From contig CAZWXS010000028.1 of the NCBI GenBank assembly GCA_964638005.1, positions 1 to 30,564 on the forward strand: a stretch of 30,564 bases of DNA, given 5' to 3'. This DNA comes from JAAYYM01 sp964638005. Lineage in GTDB: Bacteria; Bacillota; Clostridia; Lachnospirales; Lachnospiraceae. The position numbers were made by a program, and so were the translations under genes. The notes under the pieces are model-generated. The model saw only the letters and a program-made list of their open reading frames with translations. It had not been told where the DNA came from and searched no databases. Shown piece by piece: positions 1 through 8,131 of this stretch (position 1 is its first letter; each line of letters starts with the position of its first letter).

Positions 1-855
1 CTCTCTTCCGAAACTGACTACCTTATAGTTATTTGCATTCGGACACTTTGCCATGACGTCCTTATAATACACAAGATATTTGCCAGATATGTAGGAGTTG
101 GAAGAGGAGATGATGGAGTCTCGCTCGTTGAGCAGGATACTGGAACTGTCTGCGATGGACATATTTTCACGCAGGACGGAATCAACGGTATCCTTATTGA
201 AATAGACGGCTACATAGGCGGATGTTTCTTCGCCGTTGATGATATAGTTGATTTTGCGGATGATGGCAAGTTCTCCGTAATCCCGTTTCTCAGTGGGAGT
301 CAGATAGAGCGTGGGACATACCAGTGACTGCTTATCTGTGCTGGCAAAGATACCATACCAATAGGAACCCTTGACAGCGTTCATATCTTTATAGATGTTG
401 TATGGTTTTGTATTCAGATTTTCAACCAGAGGCTCAAGGCGCTCGTCTACATAGATCTTAATTGTAGAGATTGTGGAAAAATCCACAAAAGAAGAGGTCT
501 TATTCAAAAAGGCAACGGCCTCGGCTTTGAAATCCTCGTTATAATAGAGATTGTGCTGCAGATCATGTGCGGAATAGTAGAGGGATTTCTTGAAGAAATC
601 ATTTTCTGTTACCGCAGAGGAAGCGGACTGAACGACATCAATGATGTTTTCAATGTTGTTCACCGTCTGCTTGGACAGGTTCTGCTCGGATTTGATCGTA
701 TTGGAGAGCATGATGTTAGACAACTGGCTGTATAACAGGACTGCAATGACCAGCGTGGGAAGCAGCACAAGAATCAGATGTGAAATCAGGAACTTCTTCT
801 GTAATTTCACATCATTTAAATAGTAATGAAACAGTTGTCGGATTTGCTTTTTCAT
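1..855 (-). CDS. Membrane sensor histidine kinase, YesM-like, N-terminal part (runs off the left edge)
   Basis: An uninterrupted minus-strand frame reads from an ATG at 855 to the window edge (285 codons, no stop). The N-terminus is basic and followed by one hydrophobic membrane segment at about residues 23-43 (LILVLLPTLVIAVLL). The rest is a long hydrophilic, probably extracellular sensor region of the Cache type, as in YesM-like kinases; the second membrane helix, HAMP and kinase domains would lie outside the window, so kinase activity is inferred. Its ATG overlaps the stop of the response regulator (ATGA at 855-852), which implies translational coupling. Divergent placement next to a sugar ABC importer suggests that it senses an extracellular sugar or a sugar-bound binding protein and controls that importer. 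The domain assignment rests on architecture and neighbours, not on visible H/N/G boxes. Confidence 0.8.
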   Translation of the reverse strand, partial: MKKQIRQLFHYYLNDVKLQKKFLISHLILVLLPTLVIAVLLYSQLSNIMLSNTIKSEQNLSKQTVNNIENIIDVVQSASSAVTENDFFKKSLYYSAHDLQHNLYYNEDFKAEAVAFLNKTSSFVDFSTISTIKIYVDERLEPLVENLNTKPYNIYKDMNAVKGSYWYGIFASTDKQSLVCPTLYLTPTEKRDYGELAIIRKINYIINGEETSAYVAVYFNKDTVDSVLRENMSIADSSSILLNERDSIISSSNSYISGKYLVYYKDVMAKCPNANNYKVVSFGRE

Positions 856-2423
856 CTTATGTTCTGCTCCCGATATTCTGAAGGGGACAAGCCCACTATT
901 TTTTTGAAGGTCTTGCCAAAATAATTTCCGTCATTGTAGCCGACCTTGGAGGAGATATCATTGATCTTATAACGGGGATCCTGAAGCAGCTTTTTGGCAC
1001 GCTCGATACGGTATTGCGTCAGATACTGGTTCAGAGTCAGACCGGTTTCGTTCTTAAATACTGTGCATACATAGGAAGGAGAGAGAAAAACCTGTTCACT
1101 GATGTCCTTGACAGACAGCGTTTCATCCGCATAGTGTCTGGAAATAAAATCCTTGATCAGAAAGACGGTTGAGGTCTCGTCTTCCTCGATCTGATTCATG
1201 GACAGGAACAGATCTGTTTTTTCGGTCAGGCGTGCATGTAAAGCCGACAGGGTATCGCTGTGTGAAATATAATCGAGTATCGTATCAAAGTCTTCATCAT
1301 CCTTCAGATGGATATGCAGATTGAGAGCGGCATCATGAATTGCCATAAATAACTTATAGTACAGATCTTTTGCCTGATTGGCAAGTATACTGCGGGAATT
1401 ATGAAGAGACTGATAGACAGTATCAAGCAATGCATGCAGAGAGTCTGCATCTTCTGCCATCAGCAGCTCAGTCAGTTCGGCAGCAGTCTTGGAAAGTAGT
1501 GCATTGCTGTCATTATGGTGAGCATCTGCGGAATCATGTTCATCATCATAGGTCAGGGTGCTGCCGTATTCGAAGAAAAAGGAGCTTTGCAGCAAAATAA
1601 CCGCAGATTGATAGGATTCATAGATTTCACGCGGCGTATGAACGGTTCTGCCGACTGCAATGAAGAACTTCTCTGTTTCTGTCAAGGCAGTGATGAGCAT
1701 ACTTACGATTTCATGCAGACAATACTTGACATCCCTGTAATTGATGATCAAATGCAGGATCAGATACTCGTCCTGCTTTGTGGTGTAAACCAGCGAACTG
1801 TTCAGGCGTGCTGCTGTTTCGGACAAAGTGGTGACAGTTTCCTCAATGGTGCGTTTGGAAACATCGGTGAGGCTTTCGGCAAATTTAGCCATAACAGTCG
1901 TATAGGAGGTTGCAGCGTCGGTCTGAATCCCCAGCGATGACAATGCTTTGTTCAGAGACTCCTCCTGTTCAACAGGATACAGCAGGCTTTGGGCAAGCTG
2001 AAAGGCAAGCTCTCGCTTGTGATGATGCAGGGAATCATTGGTGATCTGTTTCATCTCGAAATGTGCAATGGCTTCCTTGACAGCATCGATGACTTCATCG
2101 GGATTGATAGGCTTTTCAACGTAACGGATCGCTTTTAGCTTGATGGCAGCTTTTAAGTACTCCTTGTCCGAGTAGCCGCTCATAAAGATGACGCTGGAAT
2201 CAGGTGAGATTTCCTGCACGCGTTCTGCCATCTCGATACCGCTCATTCGGGGCATGCGGACATCGCTCAGAATGATTTCGGGCATATACTTCTGAACCAT
2301 TGACAAGGCATTCAGGCCGTCGTCTGCCTGATATATATAGTTGATATTCAGGGCTGACCAATCAATGCTGGACACAAGCCCTTCACGTGTTAAGTCTTCA
2401 TCATCCACAATCAATAATCGCAT
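852..2423 (-). CDS. YesN-like response regulator (REC + AraC-type DNA-binding domain)
   Basis: A protein of 523 residues. Residues 1-120 form a receiver domain: acidic pair in LLIVDDED, phospho-acceptor Asp54 in LSDVRMP, and the conserved Lys in YVEKPI. The middle (about 130-410) is the long linker typical of YesN-type regulators. The C-terminus (about 420-523) is an AraC/XylS double helix-turn-helix with ISEQVFLSPSYVCTVFK and the signature ending VGLSPSEYRE. The start was set at 2423 because CGGAGG lies six bases before it; an in-frame ATG nine codons upstream (2450) has no comparable site. It is co-transcribed with the kinase (4-base overlap) and divergent from the ABC importer, which it probably activates. 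The family is certain; the target is inferred. Confidence 0.93.
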   Translation of the reverse strand: MRLLIVDDEDLTREGLVSSIDWSALNINYIYQADDGLNALSMVQKYMPEIILSDVRMPRMSGIEMAERVQEISPDSSVIFMSGYSDKEYLKAAIKLKAIRYVEKPINPDEVIDAVKEAIAHFEMKQITNDSLHHHKRELAFQLAQSLLYPVEQEESLNKALSSLGIQTDAATSYTTVMAKFAESLTDVSKRTIEETVTTLSETAARLNSSLVYTTKQDEYLILHLIINYRDVKYCLHEIVSMLITALTETEKFFIAVGRTVHTPREIYESYQSAVILLQSSFFFEYGSTLTYDDEHDSADAHHNDSNALLSKTAAELTELLMAEDADSLHALLDTVYQSLHNSRSILANQAKDLYYKLFMAIHDAALNLHIHLKDDEDFDTILDYISHSDTLSALHARLTEKTDLFLSMNQIEEDETSTVFLIKDFISRHYADETLSVKDISEQVFLSPSYVCTVFKNETGLTLNQYLTQYRIERAKKLLQDPRYKINDISSKVGYNDGNYFGKTFKKIVGLSPSEYREQNIR

Positions 2424-2667
2424 GTCGTACCTCCGGAAAATAGTTTCCATATTGCTTTTTTCTCATCGTAGTCTTATTGTAGACGACCTTTTCTAAAATT
2501 ACAAGAGGGATTGAACATCGAAAAATATTACCCGATTCGGAAAAAATTACGATTTCTTATTTGGGATGTTGGTGATAAACTGAATCTAGAGATTGAAAAA
2601 ACAAATAAAAAAACAAAAAGAGACACAAAACAACATTTTGTTTCACAATATCGAAAGGAGAATTGCG
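2424..2667. other. Divergent intergenic region between two-component operon and ABC importer
   Basis: This 244-base AT-rich spacer holds the minus-strand promoter at 2476-2504. I find no convincing -35/-10 pair for the plus-strand importer, which fits activator-dependent transcription by the adjacent AraC-type regulator. A short inverted repeat (ACAAAA, 5-base loop, TTTTGT) lies just upstream of the importer's Shine-Dalgarno sequence. No clear repeated operator was found by eye. Confidence 0.4.
2476..2504 (-). promoter_or_regulatory. Sigma-A-type promoter for the two-component operon
   Basis: On the minus strand, TTGTAA (2504-2499) is separated by exactly 17 bases from TACAAT (2481-2476). 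It lies 53 bases upstream of the response-regulator start at 2423. Read from sequence; not tested. Confidence 0.6.
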
Positions 2668-4194
2668 GTGTCAGAATATGTTCTTGAGCTAAAAGGAATC
2701 ACAAAGATATTCCCGGGTGTCAAAGCACTGGATAATGTACATTTCCAATTAAAACCGGGCGAGATTCATGCCCTGATGGGAGAGAACGGTGCCGGCAAGT
2801 CAACCTTCATTAAGGTGATTACGGGTGTACATAAGGCTGAAGAGGGAGAGATGTTTCTGGATGGGAAACCGGTATCATTCAAGGGGCCGAGAGAAGCACA
2901 GGCGGCAGGAATTGCTGCTATTTACCAGCATGTAACATCTTATCCGCATTTGTCCGTAACCGAAAATATATTTATGGGACATGAGAAGACGAAGGCCGGA
3001 AAGCTGCAATGGAAAGAAATGCATGCGGCGGCAGGGGAATTGCTGAAAGAACTGAGTGCTGACTTCAGTGCAACGGATGAGATGGGCACACTGAGTGTAG
3101 CACAACAGCAGATGGTAGAGATTGCCAAGGCACTTTCCATGAAGGCCAGAATCATCATTATGGATGAACCGACCGCAGCACTTACAAAGAGAGAGTCTGA
3201 GGAATTGTACAAGATTACAGAGAAGCTTCGCGATGAGGGAGCATCCATCATATTCATTTCGCATCGTTTTGAAGATATGTACCGTCTGGCAAGCAGAGTT
3301 ACTGTATTTCGGGATTCTAAGTATATCGGCTGCTATGATGTGAACGGCATTACCAATGACGATCTGATCAAGGCTATGGTCGGACGTGAAATCAAGGATC
3401 TGTTTCCGAAGCCGGATGTGAAACTCGGTGAGGAAGTCCTAAGCGTCAGGCATCTGAGCAGAATAGGATATTTTAAAGATGTATCATTCAATGTCAGAAA
3501 GGGTGAAATCTTAGGATTGACCGGACTGGTCGGCGCCGGAAGAACAGAAGTGTGTGAGACGGTATTCGGACTGGAAAAGGCAGATGAGGGAGAGGTATTC
3601 TTAAACGGACAAAAGGTCAAGATCCAATGTCCACAGGATGCAATGAAGCTCGGAATCGGATATTTACCGGAGGACAGGCAGCATCAGGGATTGATATTGG
3701 ATTGGGAGATAGGAAGAAATATAACATTGCCGATCATCGATCAGCTGGGCTCCAAGGTGTGGCTGAAGGAGAAGAAGGAACGGGAGTTATCCAAGGAACT
3801 GGCAGAGCGGGTGGACACAAAGGCCCCATCTATATTTGTAAAAGCAAGTGCCCTGTCGGGCGGTAATCAGCAAAAGGTCGTTGTGGCAAAGCTGCTGGCG
3901 GCAGATCTAAAGGTCTTGATATTGGATGAACCGACCAAGGGTGTTGATGTCGGTGCCAAGGCAGCCATCTATGAGATTATGGGAGAACTTGCAAAGTCAG
4001 GATATGCAATCATCATGGTATCTTCGGAAATGCCGGAAATCCTCGGTATGTGTGACAGGATCACCGTCATGTGTGACGGAAGGGTGACCGGAGAACTCAG
4101 CCGTGACGAGGCAACGCAGGAGAGGATCCTCGAGCATGCCATGGCAAAAGGAAAGAAAACAGACAGGCAGGAGGAGGGAAAGTCAGATGAATAA
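2668..4194 (+). CDS. Sugar ABC importer ATPase (RbsA/MglA/RhaT-type, two nucleotide-binding domains)
   Basis: A cytoplasmic energising subunit of 508 residues with tandem ATP-binding cassettes, the usual length for monosaccharide importers. First domain: Walker A GENGAGKST at about 38-46, a signature-like LSVAQQQMVEIAKAL, Walker B IIIMDEPTAAL. Second domain: a degenerate Walker A region (LVGAGRTEV), an intact signature LSGGNQQ, and Walker B VLILDEPTKGVD; this asymmetry is normal for the family. The start chosen is GTG 2668, seven bases after AAAGGAG; the frame stays open upstream to 2593 but lacks a ribosome site. The next gene starts inside its last codons (8-base overlap). Substrate is inferred as L-rhamnose from rhaM downstream; ribose, galactose or another pentose/hexose cannot be excluded from sequence alone. 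Confidence 0.93.
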   Translation: MSEYVLELKGITKIFPGVKALDNVHFQLKPGEIHALMGENGAGKSTFIKVITGVHKAEEGEMFLDGKPVSFKGPREAQAAGIAAIYQHVTSYPHLSVTENIFMGHEKTKAGKLQWKEMHAAAGELLKELSADFSATDEMGTLSVAQQQMVEIAKALSMKARIIIMDEPTAALTKRESEELYKITEKLRDEGASIIFISHRFEDMYRLASRVTVFRDSKYIGCYDVNGITNDDLIKAMVGREIKDLFPKPDVKLGEEVLSVRHLSRIGYFKDVSFNVRKGEILGLTGLVGAGRTEVCETVFGLEKADEGEVFLNGQKVKIQCPQDAMKLGIGYLPEDRQHQGLILDWEIGRNITLPIIDQLGSKVWLKEKKERELSKELAERVDTKAPSIFVKASALSGGNQQKVVVAKLLAADLKVLILDEPTKGVDVGAKAAIYEIMGELAKSGYAIIMVSSEMPEILGMCDRITVMCDGRVTGELSRDEATQERILEHAMAKGKKTDRQEEGKSDE

Positions 4195-5179
4195 GAAATT
4201 TGATTTGAAGAAATTGACGACCTCCAGAGAAATGAGTCTGGTTATTGTATTGATTGTAATGTGTGGCTTTATCCAAATCAGAAATACAACGTTTTTGGGC
4301 ATTGCGAATGTCAACGATTTATTGGTCAATGCTTCGATCTTAAGCATCCTGGCATTGGGAATGATGTGTGTACTTCTGATAGCGGGAATTGATATATCCA
4401 TTGGATCGACCCTTGCTCTTTCGGGAATGATTACGGGTCTGGTCATGCGAGACCATCCGGAAGTACCGACGTTGGTATTATTCGGAATCGCAATATTGGT
4501 CGGACTCATCGGCGGACTGATCATAGGATTGGTCATCGCAAAGGGGAATGTCATTCCAATCATTGCGACACTTGGTTTTATGAACATCTACAGAGGCGCA
4601 ACCTATCTGGTGGCGAACAACCAATGGATTGCAGCGTATCAGGTACCGGAAGGCTTCAAGGCATTTACGCTTGGCAAGATCGGTCCTTTTAATAACATGA
4701 TCGTTGTTGCGGCGGTATGCTATATCCTCTTTGCATTTTGCATGAAATATACAAAGATCGGACGTAAGATCTATGCGGTCGGTTCCAATGCAGAGGCAGC
4801 AAAGATCAGCGGTATCAACATCGACAGGATCAAGTTGCTGGTATATTCCCTGATGGGAGCGTTGTGTGGATTGTGCGGAGGCCTGTGGGTATCTAAGTAT
4901 GCATCGGCACAAGGCGATGCAGCCAAAGGAATCGAAATGGACGTCATTGCAGCATGTGTCATCGGCGGTGTCAGTCTGAACGGTGGTAAAGGAACGGTAC
5001 TCGGTGTGTTGCTTGGATCGATCACGATCGGTATATTGAATAATGCACTTCCACTCATCAATGTGTCCTCTTTCTGGCAGGATGCAATCAAAGGTTTGAT
5101 CATCATCGCAGCGATCATCCTGAATGTTGTGACCCAGAGAACGATGGACAGGAATAATCTGAAGAGGAGGGAGATGTAG
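4187..5179 (+). CDS. Sugar ABC importer permease 1 (RbsC-like)
   Basis: A very hydrophobic protein of 330 residues with roughly eight to ten membrane segments, of the BPD_transp_2 family. Characteristic stretches are LIAGIDISIGSTLALSGM near the first third, TLGFMNIYRGATYLVA, and the C-terminal AACVIGGVSLNGGKGTVLG, which resembles the conserved glycine-rich GGxSxxGGxG segment of these permeases. The start at 4187 follows GAGGAGGG and overlaps the ATPase gene by eight bases. It forms a heteromeric channel with the next permease, which has the same family motifs but is clearly diverged. Confidence 0.92.
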   Translation: MNKKFDLKKLTTSREMSLVIVLIVMCGFIQIRNTTFLGIANVNDLLVNASILSILALGMMCVLLIAGIDISIGSTLALSGMITGLVMRDHPEVPTLVLFGIAILVGLIGGLIIGLVIAKGNVIPIIATLGFMNIYRGATYLVANNQWIAAYQVPEGFKAFTLGKIGPFNNMIVVAAVCYILFAFCMKYTKIGRKIYAVGSNAEAAKISGINIDRIKLLVYSLMGALCGLCGGLWVSKYASAQGDAAKGIEMDVIAACVIGGVSLNGGKGTVLGVLLGSITIGILNNALPLINVSSFWQDAIKGLIIIAAIILNVVTQRTMDRNNLKRREM

Positions 5180-5181
5180 TC

Positions 5182-6207
5182 ATGGATGTGAAAAAGAGAG
5201 TTATTTCCGCAGAAAAGAAATTTTCACTGAAAAAGAGTTTCCTCCAATGGGAAGTGTTCCTGCTATTGATCTTCATTGTCATCAACATCATGAATGCGTT
5301 TATCTCACCGTATTACATGAGCGTAACAGGACTTTTTACGGCAACGTCATCATTTTTGGAAAAGGCTTTTGTGGCATTGCCTATGGCATACATATTGGTT
5401 TTGGGCGACATTGATATTTCGGTAGGTGCAATCGTGGCATTGTCATCGGTTACGATGGGAGTTGCATATGCGAATTTTGGACTGCCGATGGGGATATGTG
5501 TGATCGTCTGTCTGTTGACGGGAACGATATGCGGACTGTTCAATGGCTTAATTATGTCGAAGTTTCCTGAACTTGCACCGATGATCGTTACCTTGGGAAC
5601 ACAGATCCTGTATCGAGGTATTGCGACGATGATGCTGGAAGACCAGGCGGCAACGGGACTGACCAGTGTGACATGGTTCAGTAACCTATACTGGGGAACC
5701 ATCGGTCCGGTACCCTATATGCTGATCATATTTGTCATATGTGCAGTCGGGTTTGGAATCGTGCTGCATAAGACGACATTCGGCAGGAGGCTGTATGCGA
5801 TCGGAAGCAACAGCGTAGCGAGCAGATATGCGGGCATCAATGTACAGAGGATCAGATGTATCGTATTTACGCTGACAGGTCTGTTCTCAGCAGTAACTGC
5901 AATCTTCCTGACGGCACGTATGGGAAGTACGAGACCGAATGTTGCAGAAGGTTATGAATTGGATGCAATTTCCATGGTGGTTCTCGGAGGCTTTTCGACA
6001 TCCGGAGGTAAGGGCAGATTCATCGGAGCCATCATTTCCATCTTTATCATCGGCTTCTTAAGATATGGACTGGGTCTTGTCAATGTACCTTCACAGGCGA
6101 TGCTGATTATCATCGGAGCACTGTTGATCTGTGCGGTCATGATACCGAATCTGAATCTCGGGGAGAAGCTCAAAGCATTGTTCAAGAAGCCTGTAAAGGC
6201 AGAGTAA
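5182..6207 (+). CDS. Sugar ABC importer permease 2 (RbsC-like)
   Basis: A second membrane permease (341 residues) of the same family. It shows LGDIDISVGAIVALSS, TLGTQILYRGIATMML and MVVLGGFSTSGGKGRFIGA at the equivalent positions. It begins two bases after the stop of the first permease with GGAGGG ahead of ATG 5182. Two non-identical permeases are the arrangement known for rhamnose (Rhizobium rhaP/rhaQ) and autoinducer-2 importers, whereas ribose and galactose systems use one. That supports, without proving, a rhamnose substrate. Confidence 0.92.
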   Translation: MDVKKRVISAEKKFSLKKSFLQWEVFLLLIFIVINIMNAFISPYYMSVTGLFTATSSFLEKAFVALPMAYILVLGDIDISVGAIVALSSVTMGVAYANFGLPMGICVIVCLLTGTICGLFNGLIMSKFPELAPMIVTLGTQILYRGIATMMLEDQAATGLTSVTWFSNLYWGTIGPVPYMLIIFVICAVGFGIVLHKTTFGRRLYAIGSNSVASRYAGINVQRIRCIVFTLTGLFSAVTAIFLTARMGSTRPNVAEGYELDAISMVVLGGFSTSGGKGRFIGAIISIFIIGFLRYGLGLVNVPSQAMLIIIGALLICAVMIPNLNLGEKLKALFKKPVKAE

Positions 6208-6327
6208 GGATAGAATTTGGATTCTATAAATGTGATATGAATGGCTTCGGCCGTTTATATAAAAGGAACCGGTAACCGGAAGGTTGCCAAAACAACTAAA
6301 ATTCATTATTTAGGGAGGAAAACCAGA

Positions 6328-7443
6328 ATGAAGAAAAAGTTACTTAGTGTAGTACTCAGTGTAGCTATGGTTTCTGCATTGCTTGCAGGCTGTGGAAACA
6401 AAGCAGCAGAGACGGCAGCAGAAGCAGCTCCGGCAGCAGCAGAAGAGGCAGCTCCGGCAGATGAAGCAGCACCCGCAGATGAAGCAGCTCCGGCAGCAGA
6501 GGGCGGCGTAGCAGGCAAGACAATGGCAATCTTAGTTAAGAGTGCAGGAAATCCTTACAATGAGAAGGAATCAGCAGGCTTCCAGGAAGTAATAGAAGCA
6601 GCAGGTGCTACATGCATCGTAAAGGCTCCTGAATCAGCAACAGCTGAGGCACAGATCACAATGATCAACGAGCTGGTTGCTCAGCAGGTAGATTCTATCG
6701 CAATTGCCGGCAATGATGCAGATGCGCTTCAGCCCGCTTTGACAGCAGCTATGAATGCAGGCATCAAGGTTTGCTCAGTTGACTCAGCCGTTAACAAAGA
6801 CAGCCGTATGGTTCATGTTAACCAGGCAGGTATCACTGAAATCGGTGTTACACTTGTAAATGCAGTAGCTGATATCGTTGGTTCAGAAGGCGGCCAGTTT
6901 GCGATTCTTTCAGCAACAAGCCAGGCTACAAACCAGAATGCATGGATCGCAGCTATGGAAGCAGAGCTTGAGAAGGATGCAAGAGGACTTGAACTTGTAA
7001 AGATCGCTTATGGTGATGATGAGTTCCAGAAGTCAGTTGATGAAACAGAAGCTTTATTAAAGAACTATCCGGATCTGAAATGTATCTGTGCTCCTACAAC
7101 AGTAGGTATCATGGCAGCAGGCAAGGTGCTTCAGGATAAGGGTTCAGCTTGTAAGCTGACAGGTCTTGGACTTCCTTCAGAGATGGCTGATTATATCGGT
7201 GCAGAAAAGTCTTGTCCTTATATGTTCCTGTGGAACCCGATCGACATCGGACGTCTGGCAGCATATACTTCAATCGCACTTGTTGAAGGAGATATCACAG
7301 GCGCTGAAGGCGACACATTTACAGCAGGTGACCTTGGAGATTACTCTATCGTAGCAGCTGAAGATGGCGGAACAGAAGTTATCTTAGGACCGCCGTTCGA
7401 ATTCAATCCTGAGAACATCGAGGAGTGGAAGACAATCTACTAA
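6328..7443 (+). CDS. Sugar-binding lipoprotein of the ABC importer
   Basis: A precursor of 371 residues. The signal peptide (basic MKKK, hydrophobic core) ends in the lipobox LLAGC with lipidated Cys22, so the protein is anchored outside the membrane. Residues about 26-61 are a low-complexity Ala/Pro/Glu/Asp linker with tandem ADEAAP units, a common spacer in Clostridia lipoproteins. The rest is a type I periplasmic-binding fold (Peripla_BP_4) starting at TMAILVKSAGNPYNEKES. The start at 6328 follows GGGAGG; the longer frame from 6241 would put the signal peptide inside the protein and is rejected. A 120-base gap separates it from the permeases, and a hairpin terminator follows it. It captures the sugar, presumably rhamnose, and delivers it to the permease pair. 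Confidence 0.92.
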   Translation: MKKKLLSVVLSVAMVSALLAGCGNKAAETAAEAAPAAAEEAAPADEAAPADEAAPAAEGGVAGKTMAILVKSAGNPYNEKESAGFQEVIEAAGATCIVKAPESATAEAQITMINELVAQQVDSIAIAGNDADALQPALTAAMNAGIKVCSVDSAVNKDSRMVHVNQAGITEIGVTLVNAVADIVGSEGGQFAILSATSQATNQNAWIAAMEAELEKDARGLELVKIAYGDDEFQKSVDETEALLKNYPDLKCICAPTTVGIMAAGKVLQDKGSACKLTGLGLPSEMADYIGAEKSCPYMFLWNPIDIGRLAAYTSIALVEGDITGAEGDTFTAGDLGDYSIVAAEDGGTEVILGPPFEFNPENIEEWKTIY

Positions 7444-7475
7444 TACACAGGTTTGTTGATGAAATTATAAAACGG

Positions 7476-7509
7476 AACTGCCCGCTTTCCTATAGAAGCG
7501 GGTAGTTTT
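7476..7509 (+). terminator. Rho-independent terminator after the ABC importer
   Basis: A 12-base stem (AACTGCCCGCTT with AAGCGGGTAGTT, one G-T pair) with an 8-base loop is followed by a short T run. It lies 32 bases after the binding-protein stop. The T tract is brief, so read-through into rhaM is possible. Confidence 0.7.
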
Positions 7510-7538
7510 GATATAGTGGCTGTTATTTGAGACGGGGA

Positions 7539-7574
7539 CATGATATAATGTCGTCAGACATTATATCAGCGCAT
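7539..7574. repeat. 36-bp direct repeat, copy 1, containing a 28-bp perfect palindrome
   Basis: Positions 7539-7574 are identical base for base to 7618-7653. Inside, TGATATAATGTC (7541-7552) and GACATTATATCA (7557-7568) are perfect inverted repeats around a 4-base GTCA centre. The left arm includes an extended -10-like TGaTATAAT at 7541-7549. It could be an operator overlapping a promoter, a hairpin in the rhaM leader, or one end of a small mobile repeat. Confidence 0.85.
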
Positions 7575-7600
7575 GTTTTAGTGCGCATCCGCCGGAGGCC

Positions 7601-7620
7601 ATGAGTTGCATGCAATTCAT
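7601..7620. repeat. 20-bp near-perfect palindrome between the two 36-bp repeats
   Basis: ATGAGTTGCATGCAATTCAT is symmetrical except for one pair (G at position 5 against T at position 16). It abuts repeat copy 2 and overlaps its first three bases. A smaller stem (GCGCA 7569-7573 with TGCGC 7582-7586) lies between it and copy 1, so nearly the whole stretch 7539-7653 can fold. Confidence 0.65.
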
Positions 7621-7653
7621 GATATAATGTCGTCAGACATTATATCAGCGCAT
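7618..7653. repeat. 36-bp direct repeat, copy 2, containing a 28-bp perfect palindrome
   Basis: An exact second copy of 7539-7574, offset by 79 bases, with the palindrome at 7620-7647 and the extended -10-like TGaTATAAT at 7620-7628. It ends 24 bases upstream of the rhaM start and 11 bases before its GGAGG. I saw no third full copy in the window. Confidence 0.85.
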
Positions 7654-7677
7654 ATAGAAAAACTGGAGGTAACGATT

Positions 7678-7989
7678 ATGATCAAGGGTTTTAAGATGAA
7701 ATTATACGAAGGCATGCAGGATGAATATGAGAAACGCCATAATGAGCTCTGGCCGGAGATGGCTGATATGATTCATGAGTATGGAGGCAAAAATTATACG
7801 ATCTTCTGGGATAAGGAGACGAATATCCTGTTTGGCTATATTGAAGTAGAGGATGAAGAAAAGTGGGCTAAGAGTGCCGATACCGCAATCAATCGCAAGT
7901 GGTGGGACTTCATGGCTCCCGTAATGGAGACAAATCCGGACAACAGTCCGGTATGCGTGGATTTGAAGAACGTATTTCATCTGGATTGA
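7678..7989 (+). CDS. rhaM: L-rhamnose mutarotase
   Basis: A protein of 103 residues, nearly the same length as E. coli RhaM (104). It interconverts alpha- and beta-L-rhamnopyranose so that the isomerase receives its preferred anomer; cytoplasmic. Visible family features are an N-terminal KMKLYEG strand, the His/Trp stretch KRHNELWPEM (His21), Tyr40 in NYTIFW, and the tandem Trp75-Trp76 in NRKWWDFM, equivalent to the active-site His, Tyr and Trp pair of RhaM. The start at 7678 is fixed by GGAGG at 7665-7669; the open frame upstream runs into the repeats and is not coding. It is followed by a strong terminator. It is separated by about 20 kb from rhaB and rhaA. Confidence 0.93.
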   Translation: MIKGFKMKLYEGMQDEYEKRHNELWPEMADMIHEYGGKNYTIFWDKETNILFGYIEVEDEEKWAKSADTAINRKWWDFMAPVMETNPDNSPVCVDLKNVFHLD

Positions 7990-8007
7990 TCTATATACAT
8001 ATGCAAG

Positions 8008-8046
8008 TAAGGACGGTAATTATACAAATACCGTCCTTATTTTTTT
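8008..8046 (+). terminator. Rho-independent terminator after rhaM
   Basis: A perfect 11-base stem (TAAGGACGGTA 8008-8018 with TACCGTCCTTA 8029-8039), a 10-base AT-rich loop and a run of seven T. It has a near-identical relative at 27517-27560, including the loop. Confidence 0.9.
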
Positions 8047-8131
8047 GATTATGGTATGTTATGATAAAAACACTATTCAAATCCTTGCGTAGGATAAAAT
8101 CGGAATGATTTACATCAATGGGAGGTATGAT

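Noticed and set aside
1515..1940. 141-codon plus-strand open frame
   Set aside because: It lies wholly inside the response regulator on the opposite strand, has no ribosome site and no protein-like pattern; it is a shadow of the real gene.
6208..6327. Possible riboswitch or attenuator before the binding-protein gene
   Set aside because: There are some short self-complementary CCGGT/ACCGG strings, but no stable stem with a T run and no known aptamer pattern.
6411..6510. Tandem repeat in the binding-protein gene as a phase-variable tract
   Set aside because: The repeats encode the Ala/Pro/Glu linker and vary in codons; such linkers are common in Clostridia lipoproteins and the unit is in frame, so no switching is expected.
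7539..7653. CRISPR-like repeat
   Set aside because: Only two copies with one 43-base spacer that is itself partly palindromic, and no cas genes; an array is not supported.
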